A stretch of DNA of 64,000 bases from Myxococcales bacterium. Lineage in GTDB: Bacteria; Myxococcota_A; Polyangia; Haliangiales; Haliangiaceae. Position numbers and translations under genes: made by a program. Shown here piece by piece: positions 52,183 to 64,000 of the stretch. Each line of letters opens with the position of its first letter. Positions within the stretch are counted from its first letter, which is position 1. The DNA lies in assembly GCA_947483555.1 (NCBI GenBank), contig CANKMW010000002.1:62001-126000 (forward strand). The letters are read 5' to 3'. The notes below the pieces were generated by a model. The model was not told where the DNA came from, searched no databases, and was given only the letters and a program-made list of their open reading frames with translations.

Positions 52183-53393
52183 TGCGGGCCGTCGCCCTCG
52201 CCCTCGCCGTCGCCGTCGCCCTCGCCGCGACGACCGCCGCGTGTGCGTTCGAGCCCCGGGGCGCTGGGTCCGATGGCCCCGGCGATGACGCCACGACGGC
52301 GCCCGACGACGCACCCGTCGACGCGGCCACCACCGCGACCGTCGACGCGGCCCCGCACGACATCGCGCACGTCGCCACCGCAGACGAGGCGATCGGCAGC
52401 GGCGATCTGACGTTGGTCGCCGACGCGACGATCGATACCGGCGAGCTCACGGTCACCGGCGTGACCCTGCCGGCGGGCGCGGAGCTGGTCGCCGCCGCGC
52501 AGGCGTTCGCCGGCCCCGAGCTGGCGATCCTGCGCGTGCGCAACCTGACCATCGACGCCGGCGTGACCGTGCGCGCCATCGGCACCCGGCCGCTGGTGAT
52601 CCTCGCCGACACCATCGCGATCAGCGGAACGCTCGACGCCGGCGCCCGCCGCGCCGTGGCCGGCGCCGGCGGGGCGGCGCCACGGCTGGGCATCGGACGC
52701 GGCGACGACGGACAGCGCGACGGCGCCTACGCCGACGGCGGCGGCGGTGGTGGCGGCTTCGGGCAGCCGGGGGCGGATGGCGGCGACACCCAGGGCGCGG
52801 CCGGGGGCGCCGGCGGCCTCGCCAACGGCGACGAGCCGATCACCCAGCTGCTCGGCGGGTCAGGTGGCGGCGCGGCCAACACCGGCGGCTGTGACCAGAT
52901 CACGCCCGGGGCCGGCGGCGGCGCGGTGCAGCTCTACGCGCGCGCCTCGATCAAGATCGACACCACGGGTGCGATCAGCGCCGGGGGCGGCGGCGGTGGC
53001 GGTGGCACCAGCTGCGCGTTGCAGTACCTGAGCGGCACCGGCGGCGGCTCGGGCGGCGCGATCTACGCCCAGGCACCGGCGATCGACAACGCCGGCGTCA
53101 TCGCCGTCAACGGCGGCGGCGGCGGCGGCGGCGCCAGCGGCAGCGGCGGCGGGTCGGGCCAGGACGGCGGACCGACCACCGCCCGTGCCACCGGTGGCAC
53201 CTCGGGCGGATCCTACGGCGCCGACGGCGGACGAGGGTCGGCGCGCGTCGGCGACGCCACGACCGGCGGCAACGGCCCCGCGCTCGGAAACGGCGGCGGT
53301 GGCGGCGGCGGCGCCGGCCGCATCGTGCTCCGCTATCGCGACACCGTCGTCGAGGGCAGCGTCAGTCCGACCGCCCTGGTGCTCACGTTCTGA
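52182..53393 (+). CDS. Glycine-rich lipoprotein, paralog 3
   Basis: A 403-residue lipoprotein (signal to TTAAC, Cys21; ATG 52182 overlapping the previous TGA). It repeats the plan of the other two: a short Asp/Ala/Thr linker without tandem DNA repeats, 'EAIGSGDLTLVADATIDT', 'LAILRVRNLTIDAGVTVRAI', 'LVILADTIAISGTLDAGA', then Gly/Ala-rich sequence ending 'GGGGGGAGRIVLRYRDT'. The closeness of the shared blocks to paralog 2 shows tandem duplication; paralog 1 lies 2.8 kb upstream beyond the HNH gene and the RCC1 remnant. Probably co-exported with paralog 2. Confidence 0.8.
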   Translation: MRAVALALAVAVALAATTAACAFEPRGAGSDGPGDDATTAPDDAPVDAATTATVDAAPHDIAHVATADEAIGSGDLTLVADATIDTGELTVTGVTLPAGAELVAAAQAFAGPELAILRVRNLTIDAGVTVRAIGTRPLVILADTIAISGTLDAGARRAVAGAGGAAPRLGIGRGDDGQRDGAYADGGGGGGGFGQPGADGGDTQGAAGGAGGLANGDEPITQLLGGSGGGAANTGGCDQITPGAGGGAVQLYARASIKIDTTGAISAGGGGGGGGTSCALQYLSGTGGGSGGAIYAQAPAIDNAGVIAVNGGGGGGGASGSGGGSGQDGGPTTARATGGTSGGSYGADGGRGSARVGDATTGGNGPALGNGGGGGGGAGRIVLRYRDTVVEGSVSPTALVLTF

Positions 53394-53430
53394 TGCGCCG
53401 ACCGCGGTCGCCGGCGCGAGGCGCACCCGG

Positions 53431-53973
53431 TCAATCCATCAGCTCGCCGGTCCAGTACAGGTAGTCGCGCCACGCGTCCGGTACGGAACGCAGGCTGACG
53501 CGGATCGTCACCGCCGGGACCCAGTCCGGCTGCACCGGTGTCGCGCGCAGCGTCAGGCCCGCCTGCCGCGGCGTGCGGCCGCCCTTGTTGCGGTTGCAGT
53601 CGTGGCACGCGGTGACGATGTTGGTCCACTCGGTCCGACCGCCCTGCGAGCGCGGGACGACGTGATCGTAGGTGAGCTCGTCGACCCCCAGCCGGTGGCC
53701 GCAGTACTGGCAGGCGTAGCCATCGCGAGCGTAGATGTTGACCCGCGAGAACTTCACCGGCTTGTGGTGGCGCCGGAACGCGCGCAGCAGCCGCACCACC
53801 GCGGGGATCTTGATGATGAAGGTCACCGAACGCACCGCGTCGGTGTACTCCTCGATCACCTCGACCTTGCCGAGGAACAGGAGCGTGATCGCCCGCTGCC
53901 ACGAGATGACCTTGATGGGCTCGTAGCTCTGCGACAACAGAAGGGTCTTGTGACCCGCGGGCATGGCCTCCAT
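53431..53973 (-). CDS. HNH endonuclease-family protein
   Basis: A 180-residue protein of the widespread short HNH family. It opens with the family's conserved 'LLLSQSYEPIKVISWQRAI' and 'FLGKVEVIEEY', then the nuclease core at ~80-135: 'NIYARDGYACQYCG' (first CxxC), 'LTYDHVVPRSQGG' (catalytic Asp-His) and 'NIVTACHDCNRNKGGRTP' (second CxxC and Asn). Very similar proteins occur alone in many bacteria; their substrate is unknown. ATG 53973 gives the full N-terminus; ATG 53964 is possible. It is divergent from feoA across about 100 bases. Confidence 0.9.
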   Translation of the reverse strand: MEAMPAGHKTLLLSQSYEPIKVISWQRAITLLFLGKVEVIEEYTDAVRSVTFIIKIPAVVRLLRAFRRHHKPVKFSRVNIYARDGYACQYCGHRLGVDELTYDHVVPRSQGGRTEWTNIVTACHDCNRNKGGRTPRQAGLTLRATPVQPDWVPAVTIRVSLRSVPDAWRDYLYWTGELMD

Positions 53974-54048
53974 CGCGAACCGTTTCTGAAGATAGCATCT
54001 CCCTCCGACCGGGCAGCGCGCTCGACATCACGCCGGTCCAGAACGAAC

Positions 54049-54065
54049 TTGAAAACCGATTTCAA
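54049..54065. promoter_or_regulatory. Fur-box-like palindrome at the feoAB promoter
   Basis: TTGAAA-N5-TTTCAA is a perfect inverted repeat just upstream of feoA, with the AT-rich TGAAA/TTTCA core typical of iron-repressor operators. TTGAAA can also serve as a -35, with TACCGT 16 bases on as a -10. A repressor bound here would block the promoter. Confidence 0.5.
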
Positions 54066-54082
54066 TGTGGTACCGTCGGCTG

Positions 54083-54307
54083 GTGTCCCGCCTCGCCGAT
54101 ATTGGACGTCACCGCGCGGTCACCATCACCGCGGTCGATGGCGAGCGCGGCTTCCGGCGCCGCCTCATGGAGATGGGGCTGATCCCCGGCACGCGGGTGA
54201 CGATCACGAACGTCGCCCCACTCGGCGATCCGCTCGAGATCGAGGTCCGCCGCGGCCGGCTGTCGATCCGCCGGCTCGAAGCGGCCCATATCCGCATCAA
54301 GCGGTAG
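54083..54307 (+). CDS. feoA: FeoA ferrous-iron transport accessory protein
   Basis: A 74-residue SH3-like protein that assists FeoB. 'VTITAVDGERGFRRRLMEMG' followed by 'LIPGTRVTITNVAPLGDPL' and 'IEVRRGRLSIRRLEAAHI' is the standard FeoA fold. I place the start at GTG 54083 because FeoA proteins begin close to this point and because the ATG at 54065 overlaps the last base of the palindromic operator; starting at 54065 would add six residues (MWYRRL). It lies 13 bases before feoB, the usual operon. Confidence 0.88.
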   Translation: MSRLADIGRHRAVTITAVDGERGFRRRLMEMGLIPGTRVTITNVAPLGDPLEIEVRRGRLSIRRLEAAHIRIKR

Positions 54308-54320
54308 CGTCGGTCGCCAC

Positions 54321-56468
<2,148 letters not shown>

Positions 56469-56497
56469 TCCGGCGGCCGCGCTACACTGGTGGCGCG

Positions 56498-57935
56498 ATG
56501 AAGTCGACGCCGCGCCTGCGGGTCCTGGTCATCGACGATCAGCCCATCGTCGCCGCGGCGTTGCGCAAGATGCTGGCCGCGGAGCCCGATCTCGACTTCC
56601 TGTACTGCGGCGATCCGCTGCAGGCGGTGCGCACCGCGATCGAGTTCGAACCGACGGTGATCCTGCAGGATCTGATCATGCCCGGCATCGATGGCCTGAC
56701 CCTGGTCGAGGCCTTCCGCGCCGAAGCCGCCACCCGGCTGGTGCCCCTGGTGGTGCTGTCGTCGAAGGAGGATCCCGAGATCAAGGTCGCCGCCTTCGCG
56801 CGCGGCGCCAACGACTACCTGGTCAAGCTGCCGCACGAGAAGGAGCTGGTGGCGCGGGTCCGCTACCACTCGACCGCCTACGTCCGGCTGCTCGAGCGCG
56901 ATCGCGCGTTCGCCGAGGTCGAGCGCCAGAACCGGTTCATCCGCAGCGTGTTCGGACGCTACGTCTCCGACGAGATCGTCGACGATCTCCTGGAACGCGC
57001 CGACGGCCTCACCCTGGGCGGCGAACGCCGCCTGGTGACCGTGCTCATGGCCGACATCCGCGGTTTCACGCCGCTGTCCGAGGGGTTGTTGCCCGAACAG
57101 GTGGTCGCGCTCCTCAACGGCTTCCTCGAGACCATGACCGACATCATCATGGGCCACGGCGGCACCATCGACGAGATCCTCGGCGATGCCGTGCTGGTCA
57201 TCTTCGGCGCTCCGGTCCGTCACGCCGACCACGCCCGGCGCGCGGTGTCGTGCGCGATCGACATGCAGCTCGCGGTGCCCGCGATCAACCGCCGCCACGT
57301 CGCCGCCGGCCTGCCGGCGATCGAGATGGGCGTCGGCGTCCATACCGGCGAGGTGGTCGCCGGCAACATCGGCTCGCGACGGCGCGCCAAGTACGGCGTG
57401 GTCGGCTCACCGGTGAACCTGACCGCGCGCATCGAGTCGACCACGGTCGGCGGCCAGATCTTGATCTCGGCGGCGACCGCGGCGGCGGCCGGGACCGACC
57501 TGCGCATCGATGCGACGCTCCAGATCCGCGCCAAGGGCTTCGCCGAACCGGTCACGGTGCACGAGCTCGGCGGCATCGGCATCGGCGGCGTCGGTGCCCT
57601 GCCGCGGACGCTGCCCGAGCGCGACATGACCATGGTCGAGCTGTCGGCGCCGATCGCCATCAGCTACGCGATGGTCGATGGCAAGCAGGTCAGCGACGGC
57701 CGTTACGTGGGGTGGCTGGTCCGGGTGTCCGGGTGCGAGGCCGACGTGCTGTGCGACCGCCCGCCCCGCGTGTTCACCGACGTCCGCCTCCAGCTCTCCG
57801 ACGCGGCGGGCACGATCTACGGCAAGGTCATGCCGTGGACGCACCGTTCGAAGCTCGGCTTCCGGCTTCGCTTCACCGCGGTCGACGCACCGGCAGCCGA
57901 CCAGCTGGCCACCGCCCGCGCGGCGCCGGCGCCGG

Positions 57936-57943
<8 letters not shown>
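56498..57943 (+). CDS. Response regulator with class III nucleotide cyclase
   Basis: A 481-residue protein. Residues 1-125 are a receiver: 'VLVIDDQPIVAAALRKML', phospho-acceptor Asp58 in VILQDLIMPG, and the Ser-Ser-Lys at ~103-106. A linker 'FAEVERQNRFIRSVFGRYVS' leads to a class III adenylate/guanylate cyclase domain (~180-370): metal Asp in LMADIRGFTPLSE and GDAVLVIFG, transition-state Asn and Arg in 'GSPVNLTARIES'. About 100 further residues (~385-470, 'GWLVRVSGCEADVLCD', 'GTIYGKVMPWTHRSKLGFRL') may be a PilZ-like barrel, but the RxxxR motif is absent. No cognate kinase is adjacent. Its stop overlaps the convergent kinase gene by 8 bases. Confidence 0.9.
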
Positions 57944-59600
<1,657 letters not shown>

Positions 59601-59694
59601 CAGACCAGGATCCAGTTCCTCGCCCGGTGCTGTCAACCGCCAACGCCGACGTGGAATACTGCCGGCGTGCGGCGACGCACCCCGGGGGGCTTCC

Positions 59695-61377
59695 TTGCTC
59701 AAGAACGTCAAGCTTTCGGTCCGGCTCGGCGGACTCTTCATGATCTTCCTGGCCGCGTTCGGGGTCTTCACCCTGGTCGCGTTTCGAACCGTGGACGAGA
59801 TCAAGATCAACAGTCCGCTCTACCGGCAGATCATCCAGGACAAGGACGTCGTCGCCGATGTGCTACCGCCACCGGAGTACATCATCGAGTCGTACCTGGT
59901 CGTCCTGCAGTTGCTCGGCGACATCGATGACGCCACCGCGTTGAGACTGTACGAACGGTCGCGCGCGCTGCGCGAGGAGTACGACGAGCGCCACGCGGTG
60001 TGGGTCGAGGAACTACCCGAAGGCCCGCTGCGGCAAGCGCTGGTCGTGGACTCGCTCACCCCGGCCAAGAGCTTCTACGCCACCCGGGACCAGGAGTACC
60101 TGCCCAAGATCCAGCAAGCCCGCGCCGAGCAAGATCCGGTGGTCGCGGCCGCGCGCCGCGACGAAGCCCGGAAGATCGTGAGCGACAAGCTCGGGCCGCA
60201 GTACGAACAGCATCGGATCGCGATCGACGAGACGGTGCGGCTGGCGCTGGCCGGCAGCAAGCGCAACGAAGATCGGGCCGCCATGATCCTCGCCGACCGC
60301 CAGCGCGTGATGCGGTGGCTCGCCATCGGCCTGGTGGCGCTGGCGCTCGCCATCATGATGCTCACGGTCGGCATCACCGGGCGCCTGACCAGGCACCTCG
60401 AGACCGCCACCGACGCCGCCAGCCGGGTCGCGTCGGGCGACCTCACGGTCTCGGTGGCCGCCGAGAGCGACGACGAGGCCGGCCGTCTGCTGGCGTCGAT
60501 CAAGGCCATGACCGCGAGCCTCAACTCGCTGGTGACCCGGGTCAAGGAGGCGTCGATCCAGCTCATGTCGACGGCGACCCAGTTCTCGGCCACCAGCACC
60601 GAGCAGGAGGCCACGATCAACGGGTTCGGCGCCTCGACGGCGCAGATCGCGGCCGCGGTGCGCGAGATCTCGGCGACCAGTGGTGAGCTCCTGACCACGA
60701 TGGACAACGTGCGCAGCGTGGCGACGGCGGCGGCCCGACTCGCCGACGACGGACGCGCCGGCCTGGCCGGGATGGATGCGTCCATGCAGCAACTCGACCG
60801 CTCGACCGGATCGATCTCGAGCAAGCTGTCGGTGATCCGCGAGAAGGCGGCCGACATCAACGTCGTGGTCACGACCATCACCAAGGTCGCCGACCAGACC
60901 AATCTCCTGTCGGTCAACGCGGCCATCGAAGCCGAGAAGGCCGGCGAGTACGGCCTCGGCTTCCTGGTCCTGGCTCGCGAGATCCGACGGCTCGCCGATC
61001 AGACCGCGGTCTCGACCCTCGACATCGAGCAGATGGTTCGCCAGATGCAGAGCGCGGTCACCGCCGGCGTGATGGAGATGGACCGGTTCGCGGAGGACGT
61101 GCGCCAGGGCGTGACCACGGTCGCCCGCATCGGCGCCCAGCTCGGCGAGATCATCGAGCGCGTCGGTGCCATCAACCAGCGCTTCGAGACCGTCAACGAG
61201 GGCATGCGCGCCCAGTCGCAGGGCGCCAAGCAGATCAACGACGCCATGCTGCAGCTCAACGAGGGTGCCCGCCAGTCGGTCAGCTCGGTGCGCGAGCTGA
61301 ACTCGGCGACCTCGCACCTGCGAACCGCGGTCGATGGTCTCAAGACCGAGATCTCGCACTTCAAGGTCAGCGCCTGA
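59695..61377 (+). CDS. wspA: WspA-like methyl-accepting chemoreceptor
   Basis: A 560-residue membrane receptor. TTG start. TM1 ~10-31, periplasmic sensor ~32-204 (helical, four-helix-bundle-like), TM2 ~206-227 (IGLVALALAIMMLTVGIT), HAMP ~228-280, then the signalling hairpin. The tip reads 'VADQTNLLSVNAAIEAEKAG' then 'EYGLGFLVLAREIRRLADQT' and 'STLDIEQMVRQMQSAVTAGV'; the Glu-Lys-Ala-Gly-Glu-Tyr and the 'IEQMV...AGV' stretch are the distinctive sequence of WspA receptors. In Pseudomonas, WspA senses surface contact and drives c-di-GMP production through WspE/WspR. Operon order (this gene, CheW, CheR-TPR, CheW, CheA) matches wspABCDE. Divergent from the kinase-cNMP gene over 94 bases. Confidence 0.92.
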   Translation: MLKNVKLSVRLGGLFMIFLAAFGVFTLVAFRTVDEIKINSPLYRQIIQDKDVVADVLPPPEYIIESYLVVLQLLGDIDDATALRLYERSRALREEYDERHAVWVEELPEGPLRQALVVDSLTPAKSFYATRDQEYLPKIQQARAEQDPVVAAARRDEARKIVSDKLGPQYEQHRIAIDETVRLALAGSKRNEDRAAMILADRQRVMRWLAIGLVALALAIMMLTVGITGRLTRHLETATDAASRVASGDLTVSVAAESDDEAGRLLASIKAMTASLNSLVTRVKEASIQLMSTATQFSATSTEQEATINGFGASTAQIAAAVREISATSGELLTTMDNVRSVATAAARLADDGRAGLAGMDASMQQLDRSTGSISSKLSVIREKAADINVVVTTITKVADQTNLLSVNAAIEAEKAGEYGLGFLVLAREIRRLADQTAVSTLDIEQMVRQMQSAVTAGVMEMDRFAEDVRQGVTTVARIGAQLGEIIERVGAINQRFETVNEGMRAQSQGAKQINDAMLQLNEGARQSVSSVRELNSATSHLRTAVDGLKTEISHFKVSA

Positions 61378-61381
61378 CTGG

Positions 61382-61867
61382 ATGCTGGTCCTGATCATCC
61401 AGATCGGACCGGATCGCTTCGCCCTCGACGCGCGGGTCGTGCGCGAGGTCGTGCCGGCGGTCGCGTTGCGCGCCTTGCCTCACGCGCCGCCCGAGGTCGC
61501 CGGCCTGGCGACCTGGCGCGGCGAGGTGACGCCGGTGATCGATCTGGTGCGGCTGTTGCGCGGTCAGCCGTGCCCGGCGCGCATGAGCAGCCGCCTGGTC
61601 GTGGTCGACTACCCCACGCCCAGCGGCCCCCGTCCGCTCGGACTGCTCGCCGAGCAGGTCACCGACGTCGAGCGGATCGACGAGCGCGCCGCCCACGACC
61701 CGGGCGTGACCGTGCCCGACGCACCGTACCTGGGACGGGTGCTGCGCTCGCCCACGATCGCGCACGGCGCGCTGATCCAGCTCGTCGAGGTCACGGCGCT
61801 GTTACCCGAGTCCCTGCGCGCGCTCCTCTATGCGGCCGTGGCCGAGGCCGGCAGGGAACCGGCGTGA
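61382..61867 (+). CDS. CheW-type coupling protein (WspB position)
   Basis: A 161-residue CheW protein that would link the receptor to the histidine kinase. 'VLIIQIGPDRFALDARVVRE' and 'PPEVAGLATWRGEVTPVIDL' are the two CheW signature strands, followed by 'LVVVDYPT', 'LGLLAEQVTDVERID' and 'IQLVEVTALLP'. ATG 61382 is four bases after the receptor stop, and the stop overlaps the GTG of the CheR gene, so it is firmly in the operon. Position in the operon corresponds to wspB. Confidence 0.9.
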   Translation: MLVLIIQIGPDRFALDARVVREVVPAVALRALPHAPPEVAGLATWRGEVTPVIDLVRLLRGQPCPARMSSRLVVVDYPTPSGPRPLGLLAEQVTDVERIDERAAHDPGVTVPDAPYLGRVLRSPTIAHGALIQLVEVTALLPESLRALLYAAVAEAGREPA

Positions 61868-63075
61868 CCCTCGAGGTGGTCCGCGCCGTGCTCGCCAGCG
61901 AGATCGGCCTCGCCGCCGACGTGCTCGGCGCCACCACGCTCGAGCGCGCCGCGCAGGAGCGCATGCGCAGCCTCGGCACGGCGACCATCGCCGAGTACGC
62001 CGACCGGCTGCGGCGCGACCTCGTCGAGCGCGCGGCGCTGATCGAGGAGGTCGTGGTCCCCGAGACCTGGTTCTTCCGCGACCGCGAGCCATTCCGGGTC
62101 ATCGCGCGCAGCGTCCGCGACTGGACGCCCGGCCGCCGGCTGCGCGTGCTGTCGGTTCCGTGCTCGACCGGCGAGGAACCCTATTCGGTCGTGATGACCT
62201 TGGTCGACGACGGCTTCGACCTCGCCCGCCTCGAGGTGGTCGCGGTCGACGTCAGCGTCCGTGCCCTCGACCGCGCCCGCCAGGCGGTGTACGGCCGCCA
62301 CTCCTTCCGCGGCGACCTCTCGCTGGTCCGCACGCGCCACTTCAGCCCGCTCGGCGACCGCTGGGTCCTCGACCCGCGGCTGCGCGAGCGCGTCGAGCTG
62401 GTGCGCGGCAACGCGCTGGCCCTCGGCGGCACGGTGCGCGGACGCTTCGACGTGATCTTGTGCCGCAACCTCCTCATCTACTTGACCGCCGAGTCACGGG
62501 TCCGCGTCCTGACCTCGCTCGTCGAGCTGCTCGCCGACGACGGCACCCTGGTCGTCGGTCACGCCGATCTGATCGATGGCGCCGCCTTTGGCCTCGCGAT
62601 GGACGGCGATCCGTCGGGGTTCGCGTACCGCCGGGCCGCGGTCGCGGTGCCCACGACCGTGGCGGTCGAGCTGTCGCCGCCGCCGGTCACCGGGGTCAAC
62701 CTCGGGCGGCCGCCGGCGGCCGCCCCGGCCACGCCGGTGCCCCCGGCGAGCCCGCCGCCGGCGGCCGACGGTGCGGTCGAACGAGCGCGGCTGCTCGCCG
62801 ATCGCGGCGAGTTGGCGGCCGCCGCGACGCTGCTCACCGGCCACCTCGAGCGACTCGGTCCAGATGGCGAGGCGTACCACCTGCTCGGCGTGATCGAGAG
62901 CGCCCGCGGCGACCGTGCGCTCGCCGAGAAGTACCTGGCCCGGGCGCTCTACTGCGACCCTGGCAACCAGGCCAGCCTGCTCCACCTGGCGCTGCTCGCC
63001 GAGCAGCGCGGTGATGCCGCCGCCGCTGCCAACTTTCGGCGCCGGGCGCATCGGCTGCGTGGCGGACGGTCATGA
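61864..63075 (+). CDS. wspC: WspC-like CheR methyltransferase with TPR tail
   Basis: A 403-residue protein from GTG 61864 (GTGA overlap). Residues 1-265 are a CheR methyltransferase that adds methyl groups to receptor Glu residues using S-adenosylmethionine: 'ETWFFRDREPFRVIA', the SAM site 'VLSVPCSTGEEPYSVVMTL', 'DVSVRALDRARQAVYG' and 'FDVILCRNLLIYL'. A Pro-rich linker (~270-300) leads to a C-terminal TPR region of about 100 residues ('EAYHLLGVIESARGDRALAE', 'YLARALYCDPGNQASLLHLA'). CheR plus TPR is the known layout of WspC. Its stop overlaps the next ATG (ATGA). Confidence 0.92.
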   Translation: MTLEVVRAVLASEIGLAADVLGATTLERAAQERMRSLGTATIAEYADRLRRDLVERAALIEEVVVPETWFFRDREPFRVIARSVRDWTPGRRLRVLSVPCSTGEEPYSVVMTLVDDGFDLARLEVVAVDVSVRALDRARQAVYGRHSFRGDLSLVRTRHFSPLGDRWVLDPRLRERVELVRGNALALGGTVRGRFDVILCRNLLIYLTAESRVRVLTSLVELLADDGTLVVGHADLIDGAAFGLAMDGDPSGFAYRRAAVAVPTTVAVELSPPPVTGVNLGRPPAAAPATPVPPASPPPAADGAVERARLLADRGELAAAATLLTGHLERLGPDGEAYHLLGVIESARGDRALAEKYLARALYCDPGNQASLLHLALLAEQRGDAAAAANFRRRAHRLRGGRS

Positions 63076-63737
63076 CCGACGAGCAGATCGCGCTTCGCCT
63101 CGCCGGCCGCTGCTGGGAGGCCATCGGCGTCCGCGGTGATCGATCGTGCCCCGAGCTGGTTGCGGCCGTGCACTGCCGCAACTGTTCGGTGTTCGCCGCC
63201 GCCGGCCGCAGCCTGGTCGATCGGCCGCCGCCGGAAGGCTACCTCGCCGAGCAGACCGACAACGTCGCCGCCCGCTCGACGCGCACCCGGCGCGCCGATC
63301 GGTCCCTGCTGCTGATCCGCCTCGGCAACGAGTGGCTGGGGATCGACACCGCCGCGGTGGTCGAGGTGATCACCGATCGCCGCATCCATCGCATCCCCCA
63401 CCGCACCAGCGGCGCGCTGCTCGGCATGGTCAACGTCCACGGCCAGCTCCAGCTGTGCGCCTCGCTTCACCGCGTGGTCGGCCTCGACGAGCCGGCGGCG
63501 CGATCGCCGGTCCGGCGGCTGGTGGTCACGCGCCGCGACCAGGAGTTCTGGGTGTTCCCCGTCGACGAGGTCTTCAACGTGGTCGGGTTCGGTAGCGACG
63601 AGATCGAATCGGCGCCGATGACCGTCACCGCCGCGATCGGCACCCACACCCGCGGCGTCGTCGCGTGGCGCGAGCACAAGGTCGGGTACCTCTCGATGGA
63701 GTCGCTGTTCGCGTCCCTGCGGAGGTCGCTGGGATGA
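63072..63737 (+). CDS. wspD: WspD-like CheW coupling protein with Cys-rich N-terminus
   Basis: A 221-residue CheW-family protein. The first ~60 residues carry the WspD-type motif: 'CWEAIGVRGDRSCPEL' and 'VHCRNCSVFAAAGR', four Cys and one His that could bind a metal. The CheW domain follows at ~75-215: 'LLLIRLGNEWLGIDTAAVVE', 'LLGMVNVHGQLQLCASLHRV', 'RRDQEFWVFPVDEVFNVV'. It would be the second coupling protein of the array. Overlapping starts and stops on both sides (ATGA) show that it is made together with WspC and the kinase. Confidence 0.92.
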   Translation: MTDEQIALRLAGRCWEAIGVRGDRSCPELVAAVHCRNCSVFAAAGRSLVDRPPPEGYLAEQTDNVAARSTRTRRADRSLLLIRLGNEWLGIDTAAVVEVITDRRIHRIPHRTSGALLGMVNVHGQLQLCASLHRVVGLDEPAARSPVRRLVVTRRDQEFWVFPVDEVFNVVGFGSDEIESAPMTVTAAIGTHTRGVVAWREHKVGYLSMESLFASLRRSLG

Positions 63738-64000
63738 GCCGCGATGACTTCCTCAGCTCGTCGTTGTTCGACATGTTCCAGGCCGACGTCGGCGGCCAGG
63801 TCGCCACGCTGGCCAGCGGACTGCTCGCCGTCGAGCGCGGCGACGGCGACCTCGATCGGATGATGCGCGCCGCCCATTCGATCAAGGGCGCGGCCCGCGT
63901 GGTCGGCGTCGAGCCGGCGGTGCGGATCGCCCACGCGGTCGAGGAGTGCTTCGTCGCCGCGCAGCTGCGTCGCATCGCGCTGGGCAGCGAGGCCATCGAC
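63734..64000 (+). CDS. CheA-type hybrid histidine kinase, 5' part (WspE position)
   Basis: Only the first 89 codons are inside the window. They form an HPt domain: 'SSSLFDMFQADVGGQVATL' and 'MMRAAHSIKGAARVVGVEP', with the phosphorylated His48. Such a domain opens CheA kinases, and from operon order this should be WspE, which normally adds P4, P5 and a C-terminal receiver. ATG overlaps the previous stop (ATGA). Confidence 0.9.
   Translation, partial: MSRDDFLSSSLFDMFQADVGGQVATLASGLLAVERGDGDLDRMMRAAHSIKGAARVVGVEPAVRIAHAVEECFVAAQLRRIALGSEAID

Overview
The window is very GC-rich and almost fully coding. It carries Ser/Thr protein kinases with TPR or AAA tails, ECF-type sigma factors, many lipoproteins, a MYXO-CTERM-like C-terminal anchor, MopE-like Cys/Asp motifs and glycine-rich lipoproteins with Asp/Ala linkers. 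This combination points to a myxobacterium (phylum Myxococcota, perhaps near Haliangiales/Kofleriaceae; the lower rank is a guess from style, not a search). No phage, plasmid or CRISPR locus is visible.

Layout. 1-2809: an outer-membrane-like protein, an ECF sigma factor and an anti-sigma/FecR/TPR protein. 2824-3065: a tRNA-Arg/tRNA-Lys operon with a clear sigma-70 promoter. 3348-7373: a very long lipoprotein that looks like two genes joined through palindromic repeats. 7405-18198: two sigma-factor/kinase modules surrounding a small porin-like protein, a lipoprotein, a ferredoxin-NADP reductase-like flavoprotein and an NAD(P)-dependent epimerase-like protein. 18441-25643: a small secreted protein, a WS/DGAT-like acyltransferase, a persulfide dioxygenase-rhodanese fusion and a kinase-AAA-TPR giant. 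25690-33340: a tightly overlapping minus-strand operon (DTW enzyme, SpoIIE-type phosphatase, TonB-dependent receptor, TPR protein, periplasmic binding protein). 33432-42390: two exported proteins, a 1100-residue membrane protein coupled to a PP2C phosphatase, and an acyl-CoA dehydrogenase. 42500-46637: three overlapping lipoprotein genes, one of them PHM-monooxygenase-like, then a tyrosine-phosphatase/fructosamine-kinase fusion. 46667-53393: three paralogous glycine-rich lipoproteins, an HNH nuclease and a decayed RCC1 gene. 53431-57943: an HNH protein, feoAB and a response-regulator cyclase. 57936-64000: a kinase with a cNMP domain, divergent from a Wsp-type chemosensory operon that runs off the window.

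The main theme is signalling: five kinases or phosphatases of the Ser/Thr type sit beside three sigma-factor modules, a Wsp-like array and a cyclase. The second theme is the cell envelope, with about ten lipoproteins or porin-like proteins.

The most unusual signal is a family of short palindromic repeats (consensus arms CCTGAGCG...AGTCGAAGG, with compensatory base changes) found singly, as an inverted pair, nested inside one gene, and twice directly after a CCGAAA hexanucleotide array. At 5833-5912 these repeats appear to have welded two genes together. Assignments rest on reading motifs by eye; no database search was run.
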